A stretch of DNA of 33,773 nt. Origin: Fibrobacter sp. (GTDB taxonomy: Bacteria; Fibrobacterota; Fibrobacteria; Fibrobacterales; Fibrobacteraceae). Below, in pieces: positions 1 through 10,900 of the stretch. A program made the translations under genes and the position numbers. The stretch lies in assembly GCA_024689485.1 (NCBI GenBank), contig JAILDK010000033.1, forward strand, positions 1 through 33,773. Reading direction: 5' to 3'. The notes beneath the pieces are model-generated. The model made no database searches and was not told where the DNA came from. It saw only the letters and a list, made by a program, of their open reading frames with translations. Numbering within the stretch: the first letter of the stretch is position 1; every line of letters begins with the position of its first letter.

Positions 1-1031
1 GCTTCATCCGAATCCCAATAAACGGAGAGGCTCATGTAATCCGAGCTGTTGATGGGCTTGCAGCCTACCGTACAATTCGAAGGCGCACCCGTCGGAATTT
101 GGACTGTCATTGCCGTCTGCGAAGGAATCACCAAAGAATCCGCGACTGCCACCAACCCTGAAGTATATTCATAATCAGAGGAGTTGATGCTTCCGAGCGG
201 CAGAACCAAGTCCACCGATTCCGGATCAATCACCGTAACGCCTTCGCAGCTGAATGTCACAACCGATTTATCCGCATTCGCCACGGCAACCGTTGCCGTC
301 ACATTTTGCTTATGCATCGAAGATGTGGCAACCATCGAGCCGCTTGTACCCGAACCAGTAACATCGCCATAGCTCGAAGTCCAAGTGTAGCCAGTGATAT
401 CCGATTCGGAAGTTGCATCGACAGTCCACGTAATCGTTTCACCCGCCTTGGCAGTCGAAGAATTTGCTACGCAGGAATTCACCGTAATAGGAATGCCCTG
501 CACCTGAAGCGGATCGCAAGCGATTTCGTTGCCGTCCACATTCAAGTAAGCAGCGTAAGTACCCGCTTCTTCATAACGGACATTCACCGTCTGCAGGCCG
601 TTACCCTGAACGGTCGTCGAAGATCCACCTTCAAAAGCCCAAACGAACGGGGCAAGAATCTGCTCGTAAACATCGCCCGAGGAACGGTAGAACTTCCACG
701 TAGCGAGTTCCCCTTTATTAATAGTAGAAGCTTCTGGTCCGCAGGAACCGCTCACCACCTTCTGCGCTTCGTTCAACTGTTCATCGCTGCTCTGCGTTTC
801 CGTAGAAGCAGAGGATTTTGCCGTAGAAGCGCTCGAAGAAGCCGTCGAACCGCTCGATCCACCCGTAGAGGCAGAAGAAGAACCTGTCGAACCCGACGAA
901 GCTTCTGTAGCCGAAGAATATTCCGGGTCGCTCGATCCCGATCCGGAATCACTCCCACAACCCGCTAAACCAAAAAGAAGCGCAGATGCGCCAATCCAAG
1001 ACAAAATTTGCAAACGACCGGTCAATTTCAT
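1..1031 (-). CDS. Secreted lipoprotein with Ser-rich linker and Ig/PKD-like domains (C-terminus beyond left edge)
   Basis: Reading the minus strand from the ATG at 1031 gives 343 codons with no stop before the window edge. Residues 1-24 are a lipoprotein signal (Lys2, Arg6, then a hydrophobic core) ending in the lipobox GLAGC, so Cys25 is the likely lipidation site. Residues 26 to about 80 are a Ser/Gly/Thr/Ala linker of the kind seen in Fibrobacter surface proteins. Two beta-rich, Cys-containing segments follow, resembling Ig/PKD folds, then a region in which INSSDY occurs twice. No catalytic motif is visible. It diverges from the first GH9 gene over 124 bases, so it may share regulation with the cellulase pair. 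The ribosome-binding site is weak (GAG six bases before ATG). A surface adhesin or carbohydrate-binding role is inference; the missing C-terminus could hold a functional domain. Confidence 0.8.
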   Translation of the reverse strand, partial: MKLTGRLQILSWIGASALLFGLAGCGSDSGSGSSDPEYSSATEASSGSTGSSSASTGGSSGSTASSSASTAKSSASTETQSSDEQLNEAQKVVSGSCGPEASTINKGELATWKFYRSSGDVYEQILAPFVWAFEGGSSTTVQGNGLQTVNVRYEEAGTYAAYLNVDGNEIACDPLQVQGIPITVNSCVANSSTAKAGETITWTVDATSESDITGYTWTSSYGDVTGSGTSGSMVATSSMHKQNVTATVAVANADKSVVTFSCEGVTVIDPESVDLVLPLGSINSSDYEYTSGLVAVADSLVIPSQTAMTVQIPTGAPSNCTVGCKPINSSDYMSLSVYWDSDE

Positions 1032-1137
1032 AGGCTCAAATATACACTCAATCCCCTATCATTTGAATGTAACATTTTTAAAACGAATGCTCAGCCTCCT
1101 ATGAAAAGAGTTATTTTAGGGCGGGATTGTATTTGGA

Positions 1138-1150
1138 TTCAAAAAAGGAG
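1138..1150 (+). promoter_or_regulatory. Strong ribosome-binding leader of first GH9 gene
   Basis: TTCAAAAAAGGAG lies five bases before the GTG at 1156. The identical 13-mer precedes the second GH9 gene at 7955-7967. It fixes the start, because an in-frame TAG at 1117-1119 leaves no upstream ATG, GTG or TTG start in this frame. Confidence 0.75.
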
Positions 1151-1155
1151 CCTTT

Positions 1156-4100
1156 GTGCCTGTTTTTGCGTTTATACTGCTTTTTTCTGCCGCTCTTTTT
1201 GCCGTAGAACAAGAACAACCGACACCTTACGACCTGATTCGCCCGATTTGGCCGATGAAATGGGATACATCCGCAACGGATGACGGTGGTACGGTAGAAA
1301 GCTTTAGCCAGTACGTTCCGAACACGACAAAGCACAATCCGGTTCCGGCAGTTGGCTCCGTGCCGCAGGACTTCGTCCCGAATGGCATTATTCCGGACTC
1401 CTTAAACCAGGCTTACCGTGACGCCCAGAACGTCCGTATCGGTCGTATTCGTATCAACCAGGCGGGCTACCTTCCGGAAGATACTGAAAAACAGTTCTAT
1501 TATGTGTCCGCAGGCAAATGCGCCGAAACCTATTCGGTCGTCGATCTGGATGGCAACGTCGTTGCCGAAGGCGGCGCCTTTACAAGCACGGGCAAAACAA
1601 CCTCTTCTTCTTGGACAATTGTCGCCGGTACGAATGCCGCAACGAACAACCAGAAGCGCTATTCTGTGGCAGAAGACGGTCCTTCGGGAACGGTCTGCGT
1701 CGGTTACCTCGCCCAGATGGCAGGTCTTTCGAGCGATACCCGTTACCGCGTGAAAGTTTTGAATCAATACTCCTCTACGTTTATTATCAGCGATAAAGTT
1801 TACTCGATGGTCCGCGATGCGACCCTCAAGTTCTACGGCATCAACCGTTCTGGTAATTCCGAATCGTGGTTCCACGACGCAAGCCATACCAAGGATGGTG
1901 GCGGATCTTTTGTGAGCGGCGATGCAGCAGTGACAGGTTTTACTCCGCAAGAAGGCGCTCTGCAGGGCGGTTGGTACGACTGCGGTGACCATTTGAAGGA
2001 ATCCCAGACTCAGGCCTACGCCTTTATGGTGCTCGCAGTGATGGCAGCTTCAAACCCGGACCGCGATGAAGATAATTACGCTTATAACATGGGTGAAACG
2101 GTCAATACCGATGGTGTTCCGGATATTCTCCGCGAAGCCAAGCACGGTGCAGACTTTTTCATGCGTTCTTATGTGTTTGCAAACGGCGTGATCGACAACA
2201 TGGTCGTTTCCGTCGGTAACTTCGGTGCGGACCACGGTTGGTGGGGCCGTCCGGAAAATCAGGACGCTCTCCCGACGACTCTCACGGGTCGTGGCGGTCC
2301 GCATGAACGCGACCTGCGTCTTGGCGAACTTGGATCGAATATTTCCGGTCAGATCGCTGCCGGTCTCGCGATTCTCGGTAAGGATTACCAGGATTACGAC
2401 AAGGCTTTTGCCGATTCCTGCTTGATGGTTGCAAAGAAGATGTATGACTTCGCCAAGAACTTGAAGCTCAAGGAAAAAGGCCTTGGCCCGGGAACCTATG
2501 ACGGCGGCAAGCCTTACGTTTACAACACCGTCGCGGACGGTTGGTCGAGCGCCGCTTATAACGGCAACAACGAATCCCACGACGACTTGGCGATTGCCGC
2601 TATCGCTCTCCATTATGCGACCTACGAAGATACAAAGGTCATGGATTATTTGAATGACGCTGTCGAAGATACGGAAATCGGTGATGACCAGGAAGCTTCC
2701 GTCGGTTTCTTCAACGGTGGTTGGATGGCTTGGAACCGTGACGGTATGCGCAAGTCGAGCAAGAACACAAGCTGGGCAAACGCTTACACCTACACGCTGT
2801 ACGGCTTCTACAAGATGCTCCTCAAGGACGAAGCCACCGGTCTCAAGTACGGTATCGACAACACGACCCGTTTGAAGTACGCCGAAAATGTTGCCTTGAT
2901 CCTTGCAACGAACATCAGCTACCTCGGCGGTTCGGGAACCGAAAGTGTAACAATCCCGACCTTGAACGGTGCCACCCCGGTTTCCTACGGCGATCTCTGG
3001 TATAACATGCAGACCGATCAGACCTGGATTTACAACCGTTATCAGGCTGGTAATATTTTTGAAGTTCTCGCCTACGCCGATGTCACGAAGGACCTCGAAG
3101 GTGTGAAGCTCCCGCAGAAGGGCGTCCAGAACTGGAACTCCACCGCAATGAAGAAGCTCGGCATTAACCAGCTGAACTACATGCTCGGTGTGAACCCGTG
3201 GGATGTTTCCTTCCTCCTCGGTGTCGGAGATAAGAACGACGCTCACCCGCACCACCGTGCTTCGAACCCGGAAGGCAAGAACATGCCGGGTGCAAACTAC
3301 GTTTACAATCCGCCAACCGGTGCTCTCTTCGGCGGTGTGACTCCGAGTGTTTCGGATGGTAACGCTTGGGCCCCGAGCACCATGAGCTGGGAAGATTACC
3401 ATCTTTCGGAAACCTGTATCGATGCTACGGCGATGTTCGTCGCTTCTTGCGCAGTCGCAGTGAAGGAAGAAGACCGCACCAAGGCTCCGGAAGAAGTGAA
3501 TGTGGAAATCCGCTATGTCGGTTATGATTCCGCGATTGTGAAGATCGCTCAGGATCAGCGCGGTCCGGCGATGATCCTTTACAGCACAAGTGAAACCGGC
3601 CCGTTCAACCAGATGTTCAAGGACACGGTGAACGCGGTGAGCCATGAAATTCACATGACGGGTCTCGCAAACGGTACAACCTACTACTTCAAGGTCATTG
3701 CGATTAACGCTCGTAGCGAAGCCTACTCTACCAAGTGGCTCGTCGACAGCACAAGTACGCCGTTCTCGTTCACGACTCTCGTGAGCCCGCCGGCTGACGC
3801 CAACATTCAGAACATCAAGGTTTGTAACCTCTCTGCCGACAGCGCAGAAATCATGTGGTACACGCCGAACGGCCAGTACGAATCCAAGGTCTACTGGGAT
3901 ACGCTCCTGACCTCTTACGATCAGATGACCTGCCCGACTTCCCCGACCGGCACCTGCGACTTCGAAGCAAACGCAGACGTTTCGGGTATTCCGACCAGCT
4001 TCCATTATGTGAAGTTCGGCGGTTTGAAGGAACAGACGACTTACTACTACTGCGTCCAGAGCAATACCTCGATCCGTTGCACGGATGACGAAGGCATGCC

Positions 4101-7100
4101 GCTCAAGTTTACGACGCCGGTGACCTCTTACGACTTCGAAGTTCAGACTTACCAGTATGAATTCGGCGGTCTTGACTTCTTGAACATCAACATTTACAAC
4201 AACGAAGACCGTCAGTTCGACAGCTTGACCCTTCGCCTTTACGTGACGGCAAAGCCGGAACAGATCGAAGCTCAGGCCGGTGAAAATAACCAGCCGGGTT
4301 CTTGCCCGCTTTTGCTCGACTTGGATATTTGCCAGGCCTACGACGAAGCAGGCTTCAACAAGCCATGCGAAACCGACAGCGAAATTCGTGAACTTCTCCG
4401 TGGCGCAGTCCCGGTGAAGCTCGAAGACACTTACAACTCTGCAACGGGAACCTACGACTGGTATATTCCTATCCCGCTCGGATCGACGACCATTAAGTCT
4501 TCTTCCCGTATGCGTATGGACTTGGGCTTCTCCAAGGGTCTTTACCAGAACGGCAAGTGTGATCCGCTCCGTACCGCTCCGGAAAAACGCATGTCCGCGA
4601 CTTCGGGCGACTGGACCTGGGCTCCGCACGAACGCGACGTGGACGGTGCCGATTATGCAGGTATGCCGGTTTGGGGCAAGGATGATGGCGACCAGGACGA
4701 AGCTCCGGTGAACCCGTATGTGGTCGTTTACCGCAAGGACGAATTCGTGGTTGGCTTCAGCCCGTCTTATTCGGAAATGGCAACGAAGCGCGCGAATTAC
4801 GAAATCTCTGTTGCCTTCAACGAACCGTTCAACGTTTCGAATGGCTCTTACATTCAGATTGACTCCACCACAAGCACCATGCACTTGACGGGTAACGCCA
4901 CCATTTCGGAAAATGGCTACGTGACCGACATCTGGGTGAACGGTGTGGCGCTTTCTGCAGAACAGCGTGCCAACGCAGCGGTCTATAACTATGCAACCGG
5001 TCGCTTTGACTTGAACATTCCGGTCAAGATGAGCATTGGTACGAACAAGATTGACGTGACGATTTTCGCAGGTCCGGATCCGGATTGTGCGGAATGCCTT
5101 GAAAACGGCGGTTGCGCATTTGTGAACCGTACTTACTATGTGCAGTTCAGCAAGGGAGACCGTACCGCGGGCAAGATTCAGCTTCTCCGCGAAGATGGAA
5201 CTTCTGTGTCGAGCCCGGTGACGGACGATCCGATGAAGTTCAAGGTCTTTGTCAGCGATAAGGACAATGCGGCTAGCGAATCGATCCATGTGATGTTCCA
5301 CAATTCCCGTACCGGCGATTCCACCGAAGTGACCTTGAGCCGTACCAACGAAACTCTCGGCTACTTCGAAAGCGAATGGCTCTCTGCGGTGAACTCGGCT
5401 GACGCAAGCCTCCCGAACGTTTCGCTCCTCGGCGGTGATACGGTGACGGTTGTCTACATCGACGTGGAAGATCCGGAAGATTCGACGGCTCAGGCATTCT
5501 TCGCCGACCCGACGACTCCGATTCCGCAGAAGGCAATTCTCACGGATGCAGATTGCGACGCTACGGCGGATGCAATGACCATTACCTTTAGTGGAAGCCA
5601 GTTCGACGGATCTTCGATCAAGCTCGACAGCGTCCGCCTTTCTCTCGATTCCACGAGCACGACCGCCGCAACGGAAATTCTCGTGAAGCCGTCGGAAACG
5701 GTCATTGGCGCAACGGCGAACTTCTCACTTGCGGGTCTCGGCATTCCGAAGAATGCGGCCCCGGCAGGTAAGGCTACGATCTACATGACAGAAGACGGCG
5801 TGGTGAAGTCTTCGGAAAAGACGATTACTGACGGTATCGCCCCGAACCTCACAAGCGTCGCCATTCTTGAAAATGAAAACCATGAAAATGCCCAGGATAC
5901 GCTCCGCATTGCATTCTCGGAACGCATCACCATGAGTACTTCTTCTTGGCCGCTCGCCATTTACGACAGCACTGGCGCAGAAATTGACCAGAGCACGATC
6001 AAGGTCATCAGCGCCAAGTCTACCGACAACGGCAAGATCTGGGAATATGTGGTCGAAGGCAATACCGAAGGCAATTTCATTAAGCAGGGTTACAAGGCTG
6101 TGATCAAGGCAGGCTTCACGGTTGTCGACTTGGCGACGAACGCCCTCTCCGATTGTAACGGAGCCGTCACGATCATCGAATCCGTACGTCCGGTTCCTGT
6201 GAAGTATGCTAACATCATCGACAACGAAGGTGATGGTCAGCCGGATGAGATTTATATCGAATTCACGAAGCTTCTCCGTGAAAAGGATATGCTCGACACG
6301 ATTGACGTGTACTGGGGCAAGCCGGAAGTCTATGTGGCATTCCCGATGCCGAGCTCCGGTTGGGATCTCGACACCGTTTATGGTGAAAAGGTTGCCAAGT
6401 ACATTACGCAGCTCGACTCTTCGAGAGGAACCTGGGTCAAGGGTTCTGAAAAGAAGACATGCTCTAGCTACAAGGATGTGGTGACTTACGTCACCGACAC
6501 GACTTACACGATTGACAGTACCTCCGGTGATACGACAGGTATTGCTAAAATCGATACGCTCTCTTCGACAACCTCGCAGACTTGCGCAAGCTACGTGACC
6601 ACTCAGGATTCGACGTTTGTCCCGGCGATCGATACGCTCGGTATTGACTCGGTCCAGAGCACCACAACAGCAATCCGTCTCGCTATTACCGGTGATACGT
6701 TCAACAAGAAGACCTACGGTAACCGCAACGGCAACGGTATGATCTTGCCGCGTCAGGGTCCGCTCGGAGGCTTCTTCGACGACAATACGGCAGCCCTTTA
6801 CGACAAGTGCCCGCCGATTATCTTGAGCGCAACAATTTCGAAGCCGACTGAATCCTTCTACATCCTCCGAGTGAATCTCTCGGAACCGATGAACGTGGAT
6901 TCTTCTGCAGTGGGAACAAATTACCTGCAGAAACGTCGTGACGAAAGCCTCTACTGGTTCACCAATACGGGTAAGCTCACGAATACGGGTACGACTTGGA
7001 CGTTCTCTTACGCGGACGAAGGTTCTGAAAACGAAGTCCACGTCGGTGACTACATCCGTCTCCCGATCGGTACGGAATACTCCATTGCACACGACGGATC

Positions 7101-7776
7101 TTCGAACTTCCCGGGCAAAGAAAACCCGTGGGTTCTTGTGCAGGGCGACATCGAAGATGTTTCCTTCAAGGTTCACATGCTCGCAGGCGTAACCTCGGTC
7201 CCGGCAGAAAACGATCTCTATGCGGGCAAGCTCCCGACCCGCGACGAAAGCTTCCGTCTCACCTACCTGGTAGACGACAAGGAAACGCTCATCGCTTCGG
7301 GCAAGAGCAAGCTGCATGAAGTGACGCCGACGACGTACGATACCTTGACTTACATCCACGGCGGTCCGACCTTTGATATCGACGTCGAAATTCCGCTGCT
7401 GTTGCAGCTCGATTCCCTCGGCGAAGATGCTTGGAAGGCAACGCTCAAGATGTCTGCCGATATCTACAGCAACACGGGTAGCCTTGTCGCTCAGACGTCC
7501 TACTCGTTCACGCTCTCGGATATCGCAGAATCTGCAATGAGCACCGACGGTGTGATCAAGCTCCGCCTTGAATGGGTCACGCATGACGGCATCGCTCCGT
7601 TCTCGGAAGCAGGTCGTCACATCGGTACAGGCGCTTACATTTCGAACTTCTCCTTCAAGGCAAACGAAGTCGCTGTGGGCAACACCGCAAACGGCAAGTA
7701 CAAGAAGGGACAGACGAAGAAGCAGTCTGCAAGCAAGACGAAGACCTTCGGCTTCCGCCGAGTCAAGGGCAAATAG
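1156..7776 (+). CDS. Giant multi-domain GH9 endoglucanase (cellulase), 2206 aa
   Basis: Likely a secreted endo-beta-1,4-glucanase acting on cellulose. A hydrophobic signal (residues 1-16) is followed by an Ig-like cellulase N-terminal domain (about 95-215, RINQAGYLP) and a GH9 (alpha/alpha)6 barrel (about 220-765). The GH9 signatures are present: WYDCGDH with the Asp pair 275/278 (nucleophile-water activation), HPHHR at 697-701, and SWEDYHLSET with Asp747 and the expected acid Glu752. Two fibronectin III-like domains (about 777-870 and 877-987) follow, then a beta-rich module with loose CBM3-like spacing (about 990-1190) and several Ig-like modules with Asp-rich loops at 1464 and 1689. The last 75 residues are a Lys/Arg-rich tail ending FGFRRVKGK. 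The start is GTG with a strong RBS. Oddly, the signal n-region has no Lys or Arg. Family is certain; exact substrate is inferred. Confidence 0.95.
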   Translation: MPVFAFILLFSAALFAVEQEQPTPYDLIRPIWPMKWDTSATDDGGTVESFSQYVPNTTKHNPVPAVGSVPQDFVPNGIIPDSLNQAYRDAQNVRIGRIRINQAGYLPEDTEKQFYYVSAGKCAETYSVVDLDGNVVAEGGAFTSTGKTTSSSWTIVAGTNAATNNQKRYSVAEDGPSGTVCVGYLAQMAGLSSDTRYRVKVLNQYSSTFIISDKVYSMVRDATLKFYGINRSGNSESWFHDASHTKDGGGSFVSGDAAVTGFTPQEGALQGGWYDCGDHLKESQTQAYAFMVLAVMAASNPDRDEDNYAYNMGETVNTDGVPDILREAKHGADFFMRSYVFANGVIDNMVVSVGNFGADHGWWGRPENQDALPTTLTGRGGPHERDLRLGELGSNISGQIAAGLAILGKDYQDYDKAFADSCLMVAKKMYDFAKNLKLKEKGLGPGTYDGGKPYVYNTVADGWSSAAYNGNNESHDDLAIAAIALHYATYEDTKVMDYLNDAVEDTEIGDDQEASVGFFNGGWMAWNRDGMRKSSKNTSWANAYTYTLYGFYKMLLKDEATGLKYGIDNTTRLKYAENVALILATNISYLGGSGTESVTIPTLNGATPVSYGDLWYNMQTDQTWIYNRYQAGNIFEVLAYADVTKDLEGVKLPQKGVQNWNSTAMKKLGINQLNYMLGVNPWDVSFLLGVGDKNDAHPHHRASNPEGKNMPGANYVYNPPTGALFGGVTPSVSDGNAWAPSTMSWEDYHLSETCIDATAMFVASCAVAVKEEDRTKAPEEVNVEIRYVGYDSAIVKIAQDQRGPAMILYSTSETGPFNQMFKDTVNAVSHEIHMTGLANGTTYYFKVIAINARSEAYSTKWLVDSTSTPFSFTTLVSPPADANIQNIKVCNLSADSAEIMWYTPNGQYESKVYWDTLLTSYDQMTCPTSPTGTCDFEANADVSGIPTSFHYVKFGGLKEQTTYYYCVQSNTSIRCTDDEGMPLKFTTPVTSYDFEVQTYQYEFGGLDFLNINIYNNEDRQFDSLTLRLYVTAKPEQIEAQAGENNQPGSCPLLLDLDICQAYDEAGFNKPCETDSEIRELLRGAVPVKLEDTYNSATGTYDWYIPIPLGSTTIKSSSRMRMDLGFSKGLYQNGKCDPLRTAPEKRMSATSGDWTWAPHERDVDGADYAGMPVWGKDDGDQDEAPVNPYVVVYRKDEFVVGFSPSYSEMATKRANYEISVAFNEPFNVSNGSYIQIDSTTSTMHLTGNATISENGYVTDIWVNGVALSAEQRANAAVYNYATGRFDLNIPVKMSIGTNKIDVTIFAGPDPDCAECLENGGCAFVNRTYYVQFSKGDRTAGKIQLLREDGTSVSSPVTDDPMKFKVFVSDKDNAASESIHVMFHNSRTGDSTEVTLSRTNETLGYFESEWLSAVNSADASLPNVSLLGGDTVTVVYIDVEDPEDSTAQAFFADPTTPIPQKAILTDADCDATADAMTITFSGSQFDGSSIKLDSVRLSLDSTSTTAATEILVKPSETVIGATANFSLAGLGIPKNAAPAGKATIYMTEDGVVKSSEKTITDGIAPNLTSVAILENENHENAQDTLRIAFSERITMSTSSWPLAIYDSTGAEIDQSTIKVISAKSTDNGKIWEYVVEGNTEGNFIKQGYKAVIKAGFTVVDLATNALSDCNGAVTIIESVRPVPVKYANIIDNEGDGQPDEIYIEFTKLLREKDMLDTIDVYWGKPEVYVAFPMPSSGWDLDTVYGEKVAKYITQLDSSRGTWVKGSEKKTCSSYKDVVTYVTDTTYTIDSTSGDTTGIAKIDTLSSTTSQTCASYVTTQDSTFVPAIDTLGIDSVQSTTTAIRLAITGDTFNKKTYGNRNGNGMILPRQGPLGGFFDDNTAALYDKCPPIILSATISKPTESFYILRVNLSEPMNVDSSAVGTNYLQKRRDESLYWFTNTGKLTNTGTTWTFSYADEGSENEVHVGDYIRLPIGTEYSIAHDGSSNFPGKENPWVLVQGDIEDVSFKVHMLAGVTSVPAENDLYAGKLPTRDESFRLTYLVDDKETLIASGKSKLHEVTPTTYDTLTYIHGGPTFDIDVEIPLLLQLDSLGEDAWKATLKMSADIYSNTGSLVAQTSYSFTLSDIAESAMSTDGVIKLRLEWVTHDGIAPFSEAGRHIGTGAYISNFSFKANEVAVGNTANGKYKKGQTKKQSASKTKTFGFRRVKGK

Positions 7777-7805
7777 CCGGTTCGTTTCCGAATCTTTACA
7801 ATCCC

Positions 7806-7836
7806 AAGGAAACCGAGTCATTCGGTTTCCTTTTTT
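7806..7836 (+). terminator. Intrinsic terminator after first GH9 gene
   Basis: An 11-bp perfect stem (7806-7816 with 7822-7832, loop GTCAT) runs into six T residues at 7831-7836, 30 bases after the stop codon. The two GH9 genes are therefore probably separate transcription units. Confidence 0.9.
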
Positions 7837-7954
7837 GTTTTTCGAAAACACTTCGGGAACAGATTCGCCTTCCCCACTTTGCAAATCCAAATTTTGGGAT
7901 TCTTAAAAAAGGTATTTTTGGAATAGGTGTGTTGGTCATTTGAGTGTTTGGGTT

Positions 7955-7967
7955 TTCAAAAAAGGAG
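7955..7967 (+). promoter_or_regulatory. Ribosome-binding leader of second GH9 gene, identical to first
   Basis: TTCAAAAAAGGAG, the same 13-mer as at 1138-1150, sits six bases before the ATG at 7974. This decides the start: an in-frame GTG at 7944 would add ten residues and put the RBS inside the coding sequence. The bases just upstream (TGTTTGGG against TGTATTTGGA) are also similar in the two copies, pointing to duplication of the whole 5' region. Confidence 0.75.
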
Positions 7968-7973
7968 TCCCCG

Positions 7974-10900
7974 ATGGTACGCCTCATTTTTCTGCTCTTA
8001 ACGTTAGCCGCTGTATTGTTTGCGGACGATCGCATTCCCAATATTGACTTTACCTGCGATACGTGCAGCCGTCGTTACCTCGACAGTTTGAACGTTTACG
8101 ACCGCCCCGTCATCCGTGTAAACCAGATCGGTTTCCGTCCCTCGGATAATCACAAGTTTGCCGTTGTCGCGGATCCAACGGCTACGACATTCAAAGTGGT
8201 GGATGCTTCGAGTGGAGCATCCGCTTGGGAAGGCAACCTGACCGCACTCGGCAACTGGACAAAGCCAGGCATTTGGGTGAATGGAGCCTTCAACTCCATC
8301 AGTGCAGTTTATGAATTTGGCGATACCACTTCTTCGGGAAAAGAAGACCTTTACAGCGCCGATTTTTCGGGTTTGACCTCTCCGGGAACCTACTTTGTCG
8401 TCGTCGGCCAAGACACCTCTTTTAACTTTATCATCAACGAATACCTTTTTAATGCCGTCTTTGAAACGACCTTGAAGTTCTTTGGCATTCAGCGTTGCGG
8501 AAATACGAATTCGCACATTCACGGCGCTTGCCATACAAAAGACGGTTCTGCGATCGGTCACGATTTGAGCGGCGGTTGGCATGACTGCGGCGACCATTTC
8601 AAGGTGAGTCAGACCCTCGGATACGCCGCGTTTGTTCTTTCGATCGCTTATAACGTTTATTCGGAACGTGCCGAAGACCGCTTTGGCGCTTCTTACGCGG
8701 ATACGGTGACAACGGACGGTATTCCGGATATTCTTTGGGAAGCGAAGATCGGTGTGGACTGGATTTACAAGATGTACAAAGCTTCGAAGGCAGACGGCTT
8801 GATTGAACAGGGTGACATGTATCATTCTGTTGCGGTCAGTTCTGCAGACCACCAGTTCTGGGATGTGCCGGAGCATCAAGATGCCCAGAGCACCGCCAAG
8901 GGCGGCGCTCCGCGACCTGTCGCGGCCGGGATCGGAACGAACGCGGCGGGCATGTTTGCCGCTGCGATGGCCTTCTTTGCTGTCGGCTGGGAAATGTATG
9001 AAGACGACAACTATTCGGATTCCTTGATTGCGGCCGCAGCCGATATTTATAAGAACATCATTGCGAAGTACGCTCCGGATGGCAAGAATACCGATAATTT
9101 GGAAGGCTTCTACACCGGCGGTGGTCCGCTTTATGATGACGCCGCAGCCGCCGCACTCGCTCTTTGGTATGCCACGAAGGACACCACCTACGCTTACGAT
9201 CTTTACAAGAATCCGGCAATCAACAACAACGCAAGCAATTACAAGTACAATCTGCCGTATTTCCGCGGCGGTTATATGGGCCACACGAGCGGCTTCTACC
9301 CGGGCGGCTGGATGACGGACTATGAAAACATCCACGCTTATGTGCTTTTTGCTTTCGATAAGCTCATTCTTCCGACGGTTGCCAAGGCGCAGAGCTACGG
9401 CATTTCTTCCGAAGAGCGCGATACCCTTTTGACCCGCATCATTGCGACCATGACCCGTTTGACCGACGATGGAACGCAGGGAGATTCCACCGTCAGTACA
9501 AACCCCTATGGATCCTTTACCATTGTGCCTCCGTACAACCTGGTCTGGACTTCGAGCGACTGGGGCTTTAACCGTTACAACATGGGTGCCGCAAACGCTG
9601 TGTTCATGCTCTACGACATGACGGGCGACGAACAGTATTTGAATGTTGCTCTCGATAACTTCTACTACAACATGGGCGCAAACCCGTGGGGCCTTTCCTT
9701 CATTATGGGCGCAGGAACCCGCAACGAAAACCACCCGCATAACCGCGCAGCAAACCCGGACGGCTATAACGCAGGCGGCATGCCGTATGAATACACCTGT
9801 CCGAAGGGCGCTCTCATGGGCGGCTCCGCACCGGAAAAAACTTTGAAGGATGACTGGAACGACTACACCGCCACCGAAACCTGCATCGACTTTACGTCGC
9901 AGTTCGTGATTCCGGGTCTTAGCCTTTCCAAGAAGGTTCCGGAAGACGTCGATGGACCGGTCTTCTCGAATATCGCGGGAACCGCCATCACGGATACCTC
10001 TGCAGTCATCAGCTGGAATACAGACGAACGTGCTATTGTGACTGTTTACTATGCAACCACACCCGATGCGGCAAAGGTTGATTCCGTGACCGCAACGGCG
10101 GGCGTCGGAGGCTCGGTAACGATTACAGGTCTCACCTCTGGAACGACTTATTACTTCTACCTCGTCGGGCATGACGTCAAACAGAATTACACGACCGATG
10201 ACAATCACGGCCAGTGGTATTCTTGGACGCAGACGACGACCGCAGTCGATATTTCGGGCGTGACAATTTGCCAGGTGACAAACAACAGTGCCCACGTATA
10301 CTGGTGGACGGGTGACGTCGCCATGAACGGCCTTGTGCAGTATGGGACCTCTTCCGCTGCCCTCTCCAGTTCGACCGTAGCGGATTCCGGCAAGGCGGTT
10401 CGTTTCCACGAAGCGATCCTCACCGATCTCGATCCGGGTCAGACCTATTACTTTGACGTGGTTTCCGGTGCGACGACCGAAAACAATTCCGGTTCTCACT
10501 ACAGCTTTACCACTTCCTCGGAAGCGACATTTGTGGACTTCCGCGTGTACGTGAAGCCCGCCAACAAGAATTCTTCTTGCACCGATTGGAAGAGCTGCAA
10601 CACGTTCTTTGTGATCGTGACGAATAGCGATACACTTCCCTACTCCGACGTGGAACTGCGTTTCTACTTGAACCAGAGCGTTTCGGCTACGGGCTGGGGA
10701 CAGCTTGCAAAGGTCTCTTATGACGATGCATCCACGATGTCGCTTTCCTATGGCGCAGCCCAATTCGATGCGACAAGCGGCGGCTACTACCTGCCGATTA
10801 CCTTGGAAGGCACGATCGGCGTTTCGAGCAGTTTCCAGTTTGAAATGCAGTTTACGAATGCCACCTATGGAGATTTGGACGGATCCTGGTCGCTGCGCGC

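Noticed and set aside
306-968. 220-aa plus-strand frame rich in Arg and Ser
   Set aside because: It is the complement of the Ser-rich lipoprotein on the minus strand, which has a signal peptide, lipobox and consistent domains.
1032-1155. Sigma-54 promoter for the cellulase region
   Set aside because: No GG/GC pair with correct -24/-12 spacing was found by eye; the region offers only vague AT-rich hexamers.
2050-5301. 1083-aa open frame antisense to the first GH9 gene (with similar long frames at 5725-7890, 8004-10904 and 12237-13709)
   Set aside because: They lie opposite clearly coding GH9 sequence, are rich in Arg/His/Val without domains, and arise because the real genes rarely use codons that give stops on the other strand.
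7944-7973. Upstream GTG start for the second GH9
   Set aside because: It would place the strong RBS inside the coding sequence and give a poorer signal peptide; the ATG at 7974 has correct RBS spacing.
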